Position numbers and translations under genes: made by a program. Of a stretch of 64,000 bases of DNA, positions 13,118-23,550 are shown one piece after another (positions within the stretch are counted from its first letter, which is position 1; each line of letters opens with the position of its first letter). The stretch is from Phragmites australis (taxonomy: Eukaryota; Streptophyta; Magnoliopsida; Poales; Poaceae), in NCBI RefSeq assembly GCF_958298935.1, contig NC_084933.1, forward strand, positions 13,251,001 through 13,315,000. Reading direction: 5' to 3'. The notes under the pieces were generated by a model. That model ran no database searches, was not told the DNA's origin, and saw only the letters and a list, made by a program, of their open reading frames with translations.

Positions 13118-14608
13118 TTAATTCTTAATACTAGTATTATGTGAAAAAACTCCCCCTGAAATGTGCAACTCTCTAAACCTTATCATCCCAATCCCACGAA
13201 CACATCTTTTAAAACTAGATGCAGGGAGAGACTTAGTGAATAAATCTGCAAGATTTTCACATGACTTGGTATGCATTACCTTTATATCATTCATTTTATG
13301 CAATTCATGAGCATAAAAGAACTTGGGGTTGATATGCTTTGTTAAGTTCTTTTTCACATATCCCGATTGCACTTGTGCAACACATGCAGCATTATCTTTA
13401 TAGATAATGGTAGGGGTGTTAGTAGTATTCAAAGCATATGACTGCTGGATATGATTGATCACTCTTCTAAGCCATGCGCATTCTCGTGCGGCTTTGTATA
13501 AAGCTATTATTTTCGAGTGGTTCGTCGAAGTAGATACAAGACTTTGCTTCAACGATTTCCAGGATATTGCAGTTCCACCACATAAGAAAATATAGCCAGT
13601 TTATGATTTCACTGTATGCGGGTCTGACAGGTACCCAGCATCTGCATATCCAACCAGACTTAGATCCTGATTCTTTCTGTAGAACAGGCCTAGATCTTTA
13701 CTACCTTGCAAGTAGCGCAGAATATCCTTCAAGCCCTTCCAGTACCTTTTAGTGGGCTCTACACTGTATCGTGCAAGTAGGTTTACTGCAAACGCTATAT
13801 CTGACCTAGTGCAATTAGCCAGATACATTAGCGCACCTATTGCACTTAAGTATGGGAATTCTGGTCCCAATACTTTCTCCCCCTCTTCTCTAGGTCTATA
13901 GGGATCTTGATCTGCTTGTAATGACCTTCCGACTATGGGGGTTTAGCAGAAAATGATTTTTCAAAACCAAACCGCTCTAACACCTTCTGAATGTATTTTG
14001 ATTGATGTACAAAAATTTCATTTGCCACATGCTCTAGCTGCAGGCCCAAGAAAAATTTAGTTCTACCCAAATCATACATTTCAAATTCAGATTTTAAGTA
14101 GAAACTTGCTTCTATATATCTTTTTTTTACCAATGATATTCAGATTATCTACATATACTGATATTATACAAAATCCATTCTGGGACCTTCTTATGAATAC
14201 ACAGGGACAATCTGTGCTATTTGTGTAGCCTTATTTTTTAAGAAATTTACTCAAATGATTGTACCACATTCTACCTGACTGTTTCAACCCATACAACGAC
14301 TTTTTCAATTATACGCTATAAAGGTGTCTATTTCCTCTATCCTGATTCGGCAACGGTATTCCTTCATGTACCGTCATATAAATGACTGAATCTATGCTCC
14401 CATAAAGATATGCAGTCACAACATCCATTAATTTCATTTTCAACTCCATGTTGATTGCCATTGAGATTAAATATCTAAAGGTAATGCCACCCATCACCAG
14501 GGAATAGGTTTCTTCATAATCAACGCCTAGTCGTTGAGTGAAACCTTGTGCCACTAGTCGTGCTTTGTACCTCACAAATTTCATTCCTTTCATTCCTCTT
14601 ACGAACAA
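13118..14608 (-). pseudogene. Copia reverse transcriptase and RNase H fragments
   Basis: Reading from 14608 downwards on the minus strand, the order is: RT fingers (FVRYKARLVAQGFTQ, then VDYEETYS) at about 14608-14309; the catalytic box; FFLGLQLEH at about 14133-13933; RT connection (YLANCTRSDIAFAVN, GYADAGYLSDP) at 13870-13601; and RNase H (IYKDNAACVAQV, TKHINPKFFYAHE, ADLFTKSLP) at 13552-13118. These are standard copia motifs. The catalytic YVDD is YVDN here (14144-14155), losing the second aspartate. Several stops and frame changes separate the pieces, so no active enzyme is made. Confidence 0.9.
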
Positions 14609-15072
14609 AAACCCACTTATATCCGACTGGTTTAATGTGGGGAGGTGTGCGGCATACTGGCCCGAAAACCTCTCTTTTGTTCAGGGTCAGCTGTTATTGC
14701 CTTCTGTCAATCTTCCCAATCTGACCTCATTCTACATTCAGCGAGCGATGCAGGCTCAGGGTCATGATCTATGACTGTGGTAATTTTATTTGCAAAGTAT
14801 GTGTCGACTATTGTGGTTGCTCTATTCTAGGATTCCCCTGAATTCACATAGTTTATTGCTATTTCATCATAGGCTGCACTTTCAGATGCTTCTTCATCTT
14901 GCTCTTCATAATTTCTTACTATTGGAGTAAGGTCTTTTAGTTTACCAGCGTCGATTTTAGCGTGCGTATTTTTGCTGGTTCCTTCCTATGTGGGAAGATT
15001 CAAATCTGGTATACCTACTTCCTGAGATTCCATACCATCGCCAGGTCTCAACTGGCTCCCCTTCTTTTTCCT

Positions 15073-15860
15073 TTAAGGCACTTTTGCGATCAGCTGTGGT
15101 AAGCTGTCATTTCCCACCTTCATCGGATGTCTCCGGCTATTTGGGACTTGAAAAACCAAATTTCTTGTCCTTTTATTATTTTTTGGAGCTCCTAGGACAA
15201 GATGAGGGGTACCTTCTTTTGGTACTTCCACCCTCTCCGATGCATTGCGTGCAGGCACATGCAACTGAGTCACGCTCTTCAAATCACAAAAATGATCAGG
15301 CAGATTGTTTGCTAATTTCTCCAAATCGATAATTTTCTGTACTTCACCATTTGCTTCACTAGTGCGAGGATCATGTGCCGTAATTCCTTCAGCCTGCCAT
15401 ATAATTTTCTGACATTTTTCATCCAAGGGTATATTTTCTCCCCCTAATGATGGAAAATTATTTTCATCAAAAATGCAATCAGCGAAGTGGGCCGTATGCA
15501 AATTTTCAGTTGTTTGTTCTAAATATCGGATTATGGATGCTAACCGACATATATTCCAACTTTTCGCAAAGGTCCCATAGTGCTTCACTGTGGCGACGGT
15601 ATTGGCACATAAACCATGCATCCAAATTTGCGTAAATGAGAAATCTTCGAAATTACCCCTTGCATTAGTTGCATAGGTGACTGGATGTTGTAGGAGGATA
15701 ATATATAATTAGTGAGAGCTGCCGCATGTAAGACTATGTATCCCCAACATGTAGTAGGCAAATTATCAGCGCTTCAGCTAGTCCATTCTGTGTATGGACA
15801 TACGGTACAAAATGTTCAACTTTAATTCTCATACTAGTGCAATAATCATCGATGACAAAA
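15073..15860 (-). pseudogene. Copia integrase C-terminal fragment
   Basis: On the minus strand, 15860-15640 holds DDYCTSMRIKVEHF and HVHTQNGLAEAL, the end of a copia integrase core. It is followed by a deleted, frameshifted stretch and then a 182-codon frame (15621-15073) with HFADCIFDENNFPSLGG, the usual integrase-to-RT linker of this lineage. The upstream integrase half, with its catalytic residues, is not found; the reading is cut off at about 15860 by a nested LTR. Confidence 0.82.
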
Positions 15861-15861
15861 C

Positions 15862-17545
15862 GATTAAAGAACTAACATGCTTTTCTAGTTATGAACAGGT
15901 TTAAGCACTAGTTGTGAAGATAAGTGACTCTTGACGCTCGTCGAAAACAATTGAAGAATCAACGAAGAGTACTAATAGGATTTACATTCTTTTATTTTTG
16001 AAATTGAGTCTAGGATAGACGCTCTATTTAGAAGGTTGGTTTTGATTGCTTGGTTAGTGTCTCAATACTCAAGAGATCCTTTAGAACCACCTAGTTGAGA
16101 GACACATTCACTCACGGACACAGAATTCTCTCTAAAAAAAACTTCACTGAGTCCGGAGTCTCCGGTGTTCACCGGATACTCCGGTACTCAGTATTTAGCC
16201 GGAGTCTTCGAGATAGACTCCGGCAGAGAGTCTCGGTTACGGTTTATTCTTTTTGGAAAAAGCCCGGAGTCTCCGGTGTTCACTGGATACTCCGGTAATT
16301 TAAGGGTTAACAGACCAGAGTCTCCGAGGGAGACTCCGCCAGAGAGTTTCGGTTAAGTGTTTATTTTAATTAAAAGGGGACCAGAGTCTCCGGTGTTCAC
16401 CGGACACTCCGGTAAATGTTTTAGAGTTAACCGGAGTCTCCGAGCGAGACTCCGGCAGAGACTCTCGGTTAGCATTTAATCTTTTTGATAAAAGAAAAGA
16501 GAGACCGGAGTCTCCGGTGTACACCGGATACTCCGGTACCTGGAGAGGCCGGAGGGTCCGGCTGGTCTCCGGATAAACATTTTGGAAGGACTGTCAGGAT
16601 CGGAGACTCCGGTGTTCACCGGAGACTCCGGTAATTCAACAGAACTGTAACGGCTAGCTCTGACACATTCGGTGACCGTTCTGACGCCGTTTTTGGATTT
16701 AGGACCGGATACTCCGGTAAGCTCTGACAAAAACAGTAACGGCTAGTTTGTGAAAGAGTGCTATAAATGCCCCCTCACCCCATGGCATTTAGAGCTTGCT
16801 GTGGCTGGTAAACCTTAGACCTCTTAAGCACTTTAAGAGCATTCAAAGACCCTTCAACCACCTCTAGTGCAAAGTTTGCAAAAATTTGAGAGTTTGTGTT
16901 TGGAGAGGGTTCAAGCCACTTGAGCATTGAGTTCTTCATCGAGCATCTACAGCAATCATCTCTCTTGAAGCTTTGGGCTTCTAGAAGGAAAGGAGTCGCC
17001 CGAAGAGCACCCAAAACTTATGGTGTGCCTCGGGAAGTTTGTAAACATCTTCGAATTGAGTAAGATTTTTCTAGCTTGATCTTGGTGGTCGCTAGAAGAG
17101 GATAGGGTTGGAAAAGATCCGGCTCTTTTTGAGCTCCTCAACGGAGACGTAGGCACTTCTTTGTGAGGTGGCCGAACTCCGGGATAAATTCACGTGTTCT
17201 TATTTGTGCAATTTACTTTATCGCGTGAATTTTGTGACTTGTCATATAAATTGCTCTAGTGTCAATCTTGCTAGTGTTAAGTGTTATTTTAGCTCTGTGA
17301 TATCTAGTGGACCTAGTATAAACCTTAGACTCTAGATGTTATCTTTAATTCACATTTATTCTGAAATTCCCATTGAGGCCGGAGACTCCGGACTAGACCG
17401 GATACTCCGGACCATACCGGAGTATCCGGCCTTCACCGGAATATCTGGCACTTTTAATCTGCTGTTTTTAGTTTTAATTTTCAGAAAATCCTATTCACCC
17501 CCCCCCCCCCCTCTAGGCACTTTCATTACTACTAGTAAAGTTGCT
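15862..17545 (+). mobile_element. Nested long LTR with CCGG-palindrome repeats
   Basis: This stretch interrupts the integrase frame. Its 3' part has a core promoter (GCTATAAATG, TATA at 16762) and ends in a C-rich tract before CTCTAGGCAC (about 17498-17520), like the ATTCACCCCCCTCT ends of SIRE/Maximus-type copia LTRs. The promoter core AACGGCTAGT...GCTATAAAT is shared with the LTRs at 20138 and 57376. No inner coding domains are present, so it is best read as a solo LTR. Both boundaries are approximate and no target duplication was resolved. Confidence 0.55.
16150..16720. repeat. Tandem CCGGAGTCTCCGG palindrome repeats in an LTR
   Basis: The motif TCCGGTGTTCACCGGA, or a close variant, recurs near 16161, 16272, 16389, 16513 and 16608, spaced 111, 117, 124 and 95 bases. 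Copies are separated by a spacer containing GAGAGTCTCGGTTA. Each copy can form a short GC-rich hairpin. A further cluster lies at 17380-17450. Confidence 0.85.
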
Positions 17546-18995
17546 TCATGTTGCTAGATTGGGTTGCTACAAATTTTTTCTTTGATATTTTCTATGCTAT
17601 TATATGAATATTATTAAATTTAAACGCATTAGAGGCAATTTAAATAGTAACAATAACATAGAAATAAATACTGCACAATGGCTATAACATATGCAAAATT
17701 CAAATTTTAGGAGTACTTTTATGCAGGAAAAAGTATTTTTGGGATTTTCTGTAAAGTCCATGGGTTTATACGCAAAATTCCAAGATTTGCGTAATTTCCA
17801 AAAACCACATGGTCTAATACGCAAAAATAGGGCCGCTGGATAATATTCTAAAAAACTAGGGGACTAAACGCAAAAGTTTCAGGGATTGCGCTCAAATACT
17901 GGAAAATCCAGGGGCTAAATGCAAATTCGGATTTTCTTTTCTTTTTCTTATTTCCTCCAATTTTCAGCCTTAATGGGCTGGCCTGCTTAACATTTGGGCC
18001 GGCCCTACCCAACTGGCCCGCCGGCACCTCCTATACAAGGGGCGGCTAGGGTTTGGAAACCCTAGCTGCCATTAAGACCGGCGGCGGCTGGCGCACGGTG
18101 TTCAGGCGCGAGGAACGGCACGTGGCTTATGTGGGGAGGTGTCGGCGGCCCACAGAGGCCTGTCGTGGCCAGTGCGGCGCACCGACAGGGCTACAACAGC
18201 GTGCCAGCACGGCGACGCCGCTTTGGGCGGTGCGCAGATCGGGCGGTATGTAGTTCCGGCGGTGGCTTGGCGGCGCTGGTTCGGGCGGCGCGGCGGATCT
18301 ACAGGGCTGCGGTGGCGCAGCATCCAACGGCCGGTGCATGGCGTGGGTGCTTCTCCGATGCAGCCAAGGGACGGTGACGGTCGGCTGGTGGTGGCACAGC
18401 ACCAAGCACGCAGCCGCACGTGTGCGAGCGACACGGCGGCTTCGGGCGCACGGCAAGCGGTGGCCAGGCCGCTTCAGGAGGCGCGGTGGAGCTACAAGGC
18501 TGCCTGCTTACATGCCGGCGATATCCCCCTCCCCTTTTTTTTCTTCTTCATCTATGGTGGTGGCCTTCGAGCCACCGCATATTGTGCTTGAGGACAGCGG
18601 CCGAGTTCGGCCGACGGTGTGATCCTTCCTTTTCGTGTTCTGATCTGTGTAGAGATGATGGACGTCGGTACTGACCGGCGGCGAGTGGTGGCTGTGGGCC
18701 CCACGAGATCAGATGTGATCCACTACTATTCATGCATACGGGCTATTGTTCGTACATATGGGGCTACTGTTCATGCGAGATTTCAGATCTATTTTGATGC
18801 AAAAGACAGTAGCTGCGAGGATACGTACCGAATCGATCGTACCTTTCAATTCTTGCGAATGATTCGTGCCGCTTATGGCATATAGGCTAGGCCAAAGACC
18901 TGTCCGCTTGATGTCGATACTGATATAGTGCAGATCGATCATAGGTAGATTCGTTCCGCTAGCTTGATCTCCGGTAGAGCTTCGTGCTGATAACG
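17546..18995. other. Copia 5' region, no recognised gag
   Basis: This lies between the nested LTR and the 5' LTR of the minus-strand copia element. The part 18000-18680 is strongly GC-rich with open frames in several phases, but none shows a gag zinc knuckle or protease motif. It may be element leader, or captured or unrelated DNA. Confidence 0.4.
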
Positions 18996-19213
18996 TGTTG
19001 AGAAACCGCTACTACCAGGTGTAGTCCAGCGATTTCTCTGAAACAATTACAAAATGAGACACAAGCATAGGAAAAACTGTCTATTCTTTATTCATCTGTG
19101 TTTACAATGAGGGGTGCTATCCCGTATATATAATGCCAAAAACCCCTAAGAGATAGAATCAAATAGATCAAGACGGGCTCATATTCAATTGTAAAACTCC
19201 AGATTTTCTAACA
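18996..19213 (-). repeat. 5' LTR of the copia element
   Basis: 218 bp, TGTTGAGAAACCGCTAC... to TTTTCTAACA on the plus strand. It is diverged from its partner by many substitutions and small indels, which points to an old insertion. The minus-strand sequence entering the element begins CGTTATCAGCACGAAG. Confidence 0.88.
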
Positions 19214-20137
19214 AAGCTGCCGGTCATATGGACCTAGTCCTTTTCTCCTACAATGAATGACAACATATCCAAACTGACACTCCTATAGTTCACTCTTGTT
19301 GGAATTAGACGCGAAGCTTTCAGTGTGTTCCCTGGAATTAGTGGGCATTAGCATTACCAATCAAAATAGATAGATATATATTGTGCAAAAGTCACCCTTG
19401 AAGGCATGGCCGCGTCACAGTTCGTAATATGCTTAATCCAGAGGGCCTTTTTCCTGGGAACGATTTCTTTGTTCAGATAATTTGGGAGTATTTTTTTTTC
19501 ATTGATACTTCCATTCTTGAGACTTGTTTAGCCACCAATTTGCTATGAAACATCATCCTGGCCAGAGACCAAAGTTCCACAGCGCCTAATGAAATCAGTA
19601 TGAACGCCGTAGGAAAACAGGAACACATAATTTGCTAGAGATGGGATGATACGGCTGACGGAAACGACTAACATAGATTAGATATAAGTTGCAAGAAAAT
19701 ACACCACGACATTATGAATTAAGCACGGAGGTCCGCCCCACCGGTGGGCAGCGGGCCGGACTACTCCGCGGTATCCGCCGGCGCCTTGCGGTCCCTGGAG
19801 ACCTCGCACATGCAGGTCTTTGTTGGCCGCCTTGTCTGGGAGGGCGGCCCGCTGCTACTCCCCTTGCTTGAGCACGTAACTGACGAACAACCAGCAACTA
19901 AGAACGTTGAGGACCGGCATGGTCACCTCCGGCGGTGGGAGCTTCACCTCTGTCTCCGGCCAGTGGCCCGCTAGCTACCTGGCTGGTTATCGATATATGG
20001 GTCGTCGCACACATTTCGAGGATCAGTATGAACACTAGATCGATGATACTAGCTGCAATTGGAGTCCTAAGACCATAATCAAGGGATTTTCTTTGCGGAC
20101 GAGAATCCCTTCGTAAATTCTCGTTACCTTTAGTATT
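19214..20137. other. Intergenic; GC-rich island without identity
   Basis: A GC-rich island at about 19725-19975 is open in several frames on both strands, but I recognise no domain. It may be a gene fragment. The phrase GGCCAGAGACCAAA near 19560 recurs near 29117, followed by loosely similar sequence, suggesting a shared repeat or an old duplication. Confidence 0.35.
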
Positions 20138-21720
20138 TGTAGCGAAAATGACCCTATTAATTTATGATTGTAATTTTAGTGATTAATAACAACATAGTTA
20201 ATAGGACTAACATATTTGTCAAGAATATATATTACTACGTCGCATGGATGCAATATACGAAGAAGCCACCGCATTCGGAACAAAGTTTGATTGAATTGGA
20301 AAAAGTCCTAGAGAAATTGTTCTCACCGGAAGGTCCGACGCTGGAAGAATTGCACTCACAGAAGCATTATGTCCAGAGTCAGTTTGCCTCGCCGGATGAT
20401 CCGGTGATAAGGAATATATACATTGGAGTAATTCTGACAGAAGGAGTCAGAGTGGATTATACTCACCGGAAGGTCCGGCGATCAGAAGAGATGTACACCA
20501 GACTATTTCTTGCAAAGAAGAATCTAAGCGTAGAAGATCGAAGATCTACTCACCGGATAGTTCGGTGATGAAAAAGTGATGCACACCGAAGGCTTCACCG
20601 GAGCATTTAATAGAGTGTGTGAAAAACCCAGAAAAGAAGAATTTCTACACACTGGAAAGTCCGGTGATGAAGACAATGCACACTGGAGTATTTTGTGCAG
20701 AGAAAAAGTTTGGCACGACGTGGCTCAAGAAAACTCATCGGATAGTCCGGTGATGAATTGAAGATTACACCAGACAATTTGGTGTTCAGAAGAACTCTGA
20801 ATGAAGTTCTAACGGCTAGTTTCTAATAATGTACACACCGGATGGTCCGGTGTTTGTACCTCTGTTAACGCTGGATCATCCGGTATTCACAGAATATGTG
20901 CGCCGTTGTGATAACAGCTAGTCCGCGGGGTTGAGGCTATAAATATCTCTCTACTCATTCATTTGAAGTACCTGGAGTCCAAAGAAACCCTTGTATACCT
21001 AAGAAGACATCTAAGCCATCCAAGAGCATAAAGTGTTCATCCAAAGCGATTAAGCACACCATTAGTGAGTGATTAGTGCTTATAGGCCTAGAGAGAAGAG
21101 TTCCTAGTTGCTGCAACCTAGAGTGTGGATCAAGGAGTGATCCAAACGTGTACCAAGAGGTACACCGGCACCTTGGAGTCTTGATGACTCGTCGGTAACT
21201 TGTTGACCCTCTGACTTGGTGTGAAGCGGTGGAAAAAGGATTGTGCAGGTACGTGGAGGCTCTTGTCTTTGTGACTAAAGCTCCGAAGTGAAGACGGCAT
21301 ACAAGTGACAGGAAGAGAGGTGAGTGGTGAGATCTCGCCTTGGTGGCTTGGTGGCTCATCGTGCTGGAGGCCTTGTCTTGGTGACTTGGTATCTCAAGAG
21401 CCGTGACCAGAAGAGACTTAGCGACCGAGAGCATATCCTTTGTGGAGCTCCAATGTGGACTACGGGTGGCTTGTGTGCCACCGATACCACGGGATAAAAA
21501 TCTCTCGTACCGAGTTTGTCTCTATACTTCATTTACGTTTCCGCATTTACTTACTTGCAATTTACCTTGCAATTCTCTTAAGCGGTAGAGTAGACACACT
21601 AGATAAGTCTAGAGCATATTTAGATAAAATTGAGATAGATTTATCTTGTGAAATTTTTGGAGCCAATAGTTTTAAGTGTCCTAATTCATCCTTCTCTTAG
21701 GACGTCCTCGATTCCCTTCA
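20138..21720 (+). mobile_element. Solo LTR, same family as 57376-58869
   Basis: It begins TGTAGCGAAAATGACCCTAT and ends near CCCTTCA. The start, the TATA core (GGCTATAAATATC, TATA at 20938) and the end (ATTCATCCTTCTCTTAGGAC) align with the inverse complement of 57376-58869. The segment 20270-20900 is full of CCGGATGATCCGGTG-type palindromes. No retroviral domain is attached. The flanking 5-mers GTATT and GCACT differ, so the target duplication is not preserved. Confidence 0.78.
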
Positions 21721-21842
21721 GCACTCCAACGGTTTCTCTTCATAGTTCCCGTCACGAAGGGATTTTCAAGGCCATTCTCTTCAAGACAGGATTCTCTCTC
21801 ATTTTCTTTCACGAATTTCTTCGAAGGGAAGCTGTTGGAGAT
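21721..21842. mobile_element. Small MITE abutting the solo LTR
   Basis: GCACTCCAACGGTTTCTCTTC at 21721 pairs with GAAGGGAAGCTGTTGGAGAT ending 21842 (imperfect inverted repeat of about 20 bp). CTCCAACAG-type ends are common in grass MITEs. No target duplication was resolved because the left edge abuts the LTR. Confidence 0.55.
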
Positions 21843-22650
21843 TGAGAGAAAATAAAGGGAATGAGAATAGAGAGGGAATCAAAAAGGGAACGAAATGAAA
21901 TGAATATAGTTGAGGATGATCTAATGAAATGAAAGAGGGGAGGTGGGTGTATGTGTCGTGAACGTACCCGGCTTAAATAGGGAGGAGGACAGGTGTGAAA
22001 CCCATCTTAGCGGTGATGGAGGGATTCGGGGCCACGCCTGGATGGTTGGTTGCGGTCTTGGTCGCAGTCAACAGAGCACAGCGTTGGGCACGGGGCGCGG
22101 AGCAGAGAGAGCTTGGAGAGCTTTCCGTGAAGAGAAAGAGAGAATCTCTGTCTCAATATTATGGATGGATTGACGAGAATGTTCCGAATTGCATCTAACA
22201 GAGTTTGCTTTTACAAAAAGTTAATACATGACCTTATTGACATTATTTTTTATGCTTGCTCATCTTTACGAATGTGGGTAGACCTTTTTTTTTAAGGTAA
22301 TGTGGGTAGACCTTCTGAGTGACATGAGCAAAAGAAGAACTGCTGCGAGGTGCTCAAGGCTGCTGGAAACGGTGAATCAACTCATGTCTGCTCGGCGTCC
22401 GACGCACCCCGCTCCGGAGGTCAACTGTTGATGCTTCCCCGCTCTACTCAGACGGATGAGAACCCCATGCCGACAGAGGAGAAAGATGATTGAATGGGAC
22501 GTGTTGCTATCTTGGTGGTGAACTTGGTGGATCAGTTTCTTTTATTGTTATGTTAGCTATGTTTCCAAATCCATGTTAGTTTCTGGGATCGGGAGTTTAT
22601 CTCAGGCTTCGGTGGTTGAACTCTCTTCCTTGTTACCTTTCTTATCACCG
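21843..22650. other. Intergenic, no gene seen
   Basis: Purine-rich at 21843-21930, otherwise mixed composition. Only short frames are present. Confidence 0.4.
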
Positions 22651-23333
22651 AGCTTTTATAAAATAATATTATTTTATTAAAAAATTGTAAAAATAATACA
22701 CAAAATTCGATATTTGTAGAAATACGTACGTATTGGCACTCCTCGTACTAATATGCTACGTGTCAGTAGGCACTAGGGCCCGTCGGGCTGTGTCGATACT
22801 TCGCGTACCAACAGGTCCTGTGTCTCATAGATGATATTAAAAAAAATCATAACTTTTTCATATAATTTTAGATAGAGATGATCTTTATACAAAAATTATA
22901 CTTATAAATAATATCTACAACTTCGTAATTTAACACTTTTATATTTGAATCTGTTTATATAAAAAAAAAAGTGGCTAGAGTTTTCAGATCTAAAATTTAT
23001 AACCATTTTTTTGGAATCTAAACAGATTCAAGTGAAAAATTGTTCAATTATAAAGTTGTAGATATCTTCAATAGGTACAATTTTAGTATAAAGATCATCT
23101 CCATCCGAGATTATATGAAAAAATTATGAATTTTTCTTTTAATATCATCTGCAGGATATAGAATCTTTCAGCACGTGAAGTACGGACAAGCCCTAACGTA
23201 GCATGTTAGCGCGCAGAGTGCCGATAGCTATATAGTCGGCACTCCATATATCGATAGATACCTATTTATACAAATATATGATTTTAGATATTATTTTTTT
23301 TAATTTTTTAATAAAATAATATTATTTAAAAAA
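22651..23333. mobile_element. Foldback element, arms of about 330 bp
   Basis: The left arm (from AATAATATTATTTTATTAAA at about 22661) is matched in inverse complement along nearly its full length by the right arm ending near 23333. Conserved internal words include GGCACTC, ATGCTACGT, GATGATATTAAAA, GAGATGATCTTTATAC and ATCTACAACTT. The arms meet near 22990 with almost no loop. This is a foldback-type or long-TIR MITE. A transcript of it would be a long hairpin. No target duplication was identified. Confidence 0.85.
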
Positions 23334-23550
23334 TCTCACGACATCTTCTAATCTGGTTGTAAGGATCAAACTATTATGTTATCAAAAGTAATAGAAATGA
23401 GTTTCCTGTTGTCAAGAAAATAAAGAGACAAGGGGTAGCTAGCTCCAGCTCCACTGGCAGATTGAAAATGGCGTGCTGGAGGCAGAGCTTTGGCTCACCT
23501 ACTCTTCAACTGAAGACCTACTCTTCATCAGCTCTAGCTCATGTAGCTTG

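Larger units (their letters stand above)
12661..19213 (-). mobile_element. Decayed Ty1/copia LTR-retrotransposon
   Basis: Two homologous short LTRs (12661-12874 and 18996-19213), each TG..CA on the plus strand, bound fragments of integrase, reverse transcriptase and RNase H that read on the minus strand. Just inside the left LTR a polypurine tract (AAGGGGGAG on the minus strand) marks the 3' end. Just inside the right LTR, TTATCAGCACG on the minus strand is the expected primer-binding region. Domain order on the minus strand (integrase, RT, RNase H) is that of copia. All frames are broken, gag and protease were not recognised, and another LTR sits inside. Flanking 5-mers AACAG and AAGCT do not match, so no target duplication survives. 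Confidence 0.88.

Noticed and set aside
16150..16720. Regularly spaced CCGG palindromes considered as a CRISPR-like array.
   Set aside because: This is plant nuclear DNA inside an LTR. The spacers are repeats of each other rather than unique, and no cas genes exist.
18053..18674. Overlapping frames of 60-150 codons in the GC-rich part of the copia element.
   Set aside because: High GC keeps all phases open on both strands. No gag, protease or host domain could be recognised.
19689..19974. GC-rich island open on both strands, considered as a gene fragment.
   Set aside because: I could not match any phase to a family, so it is noted only as an unidentified island.
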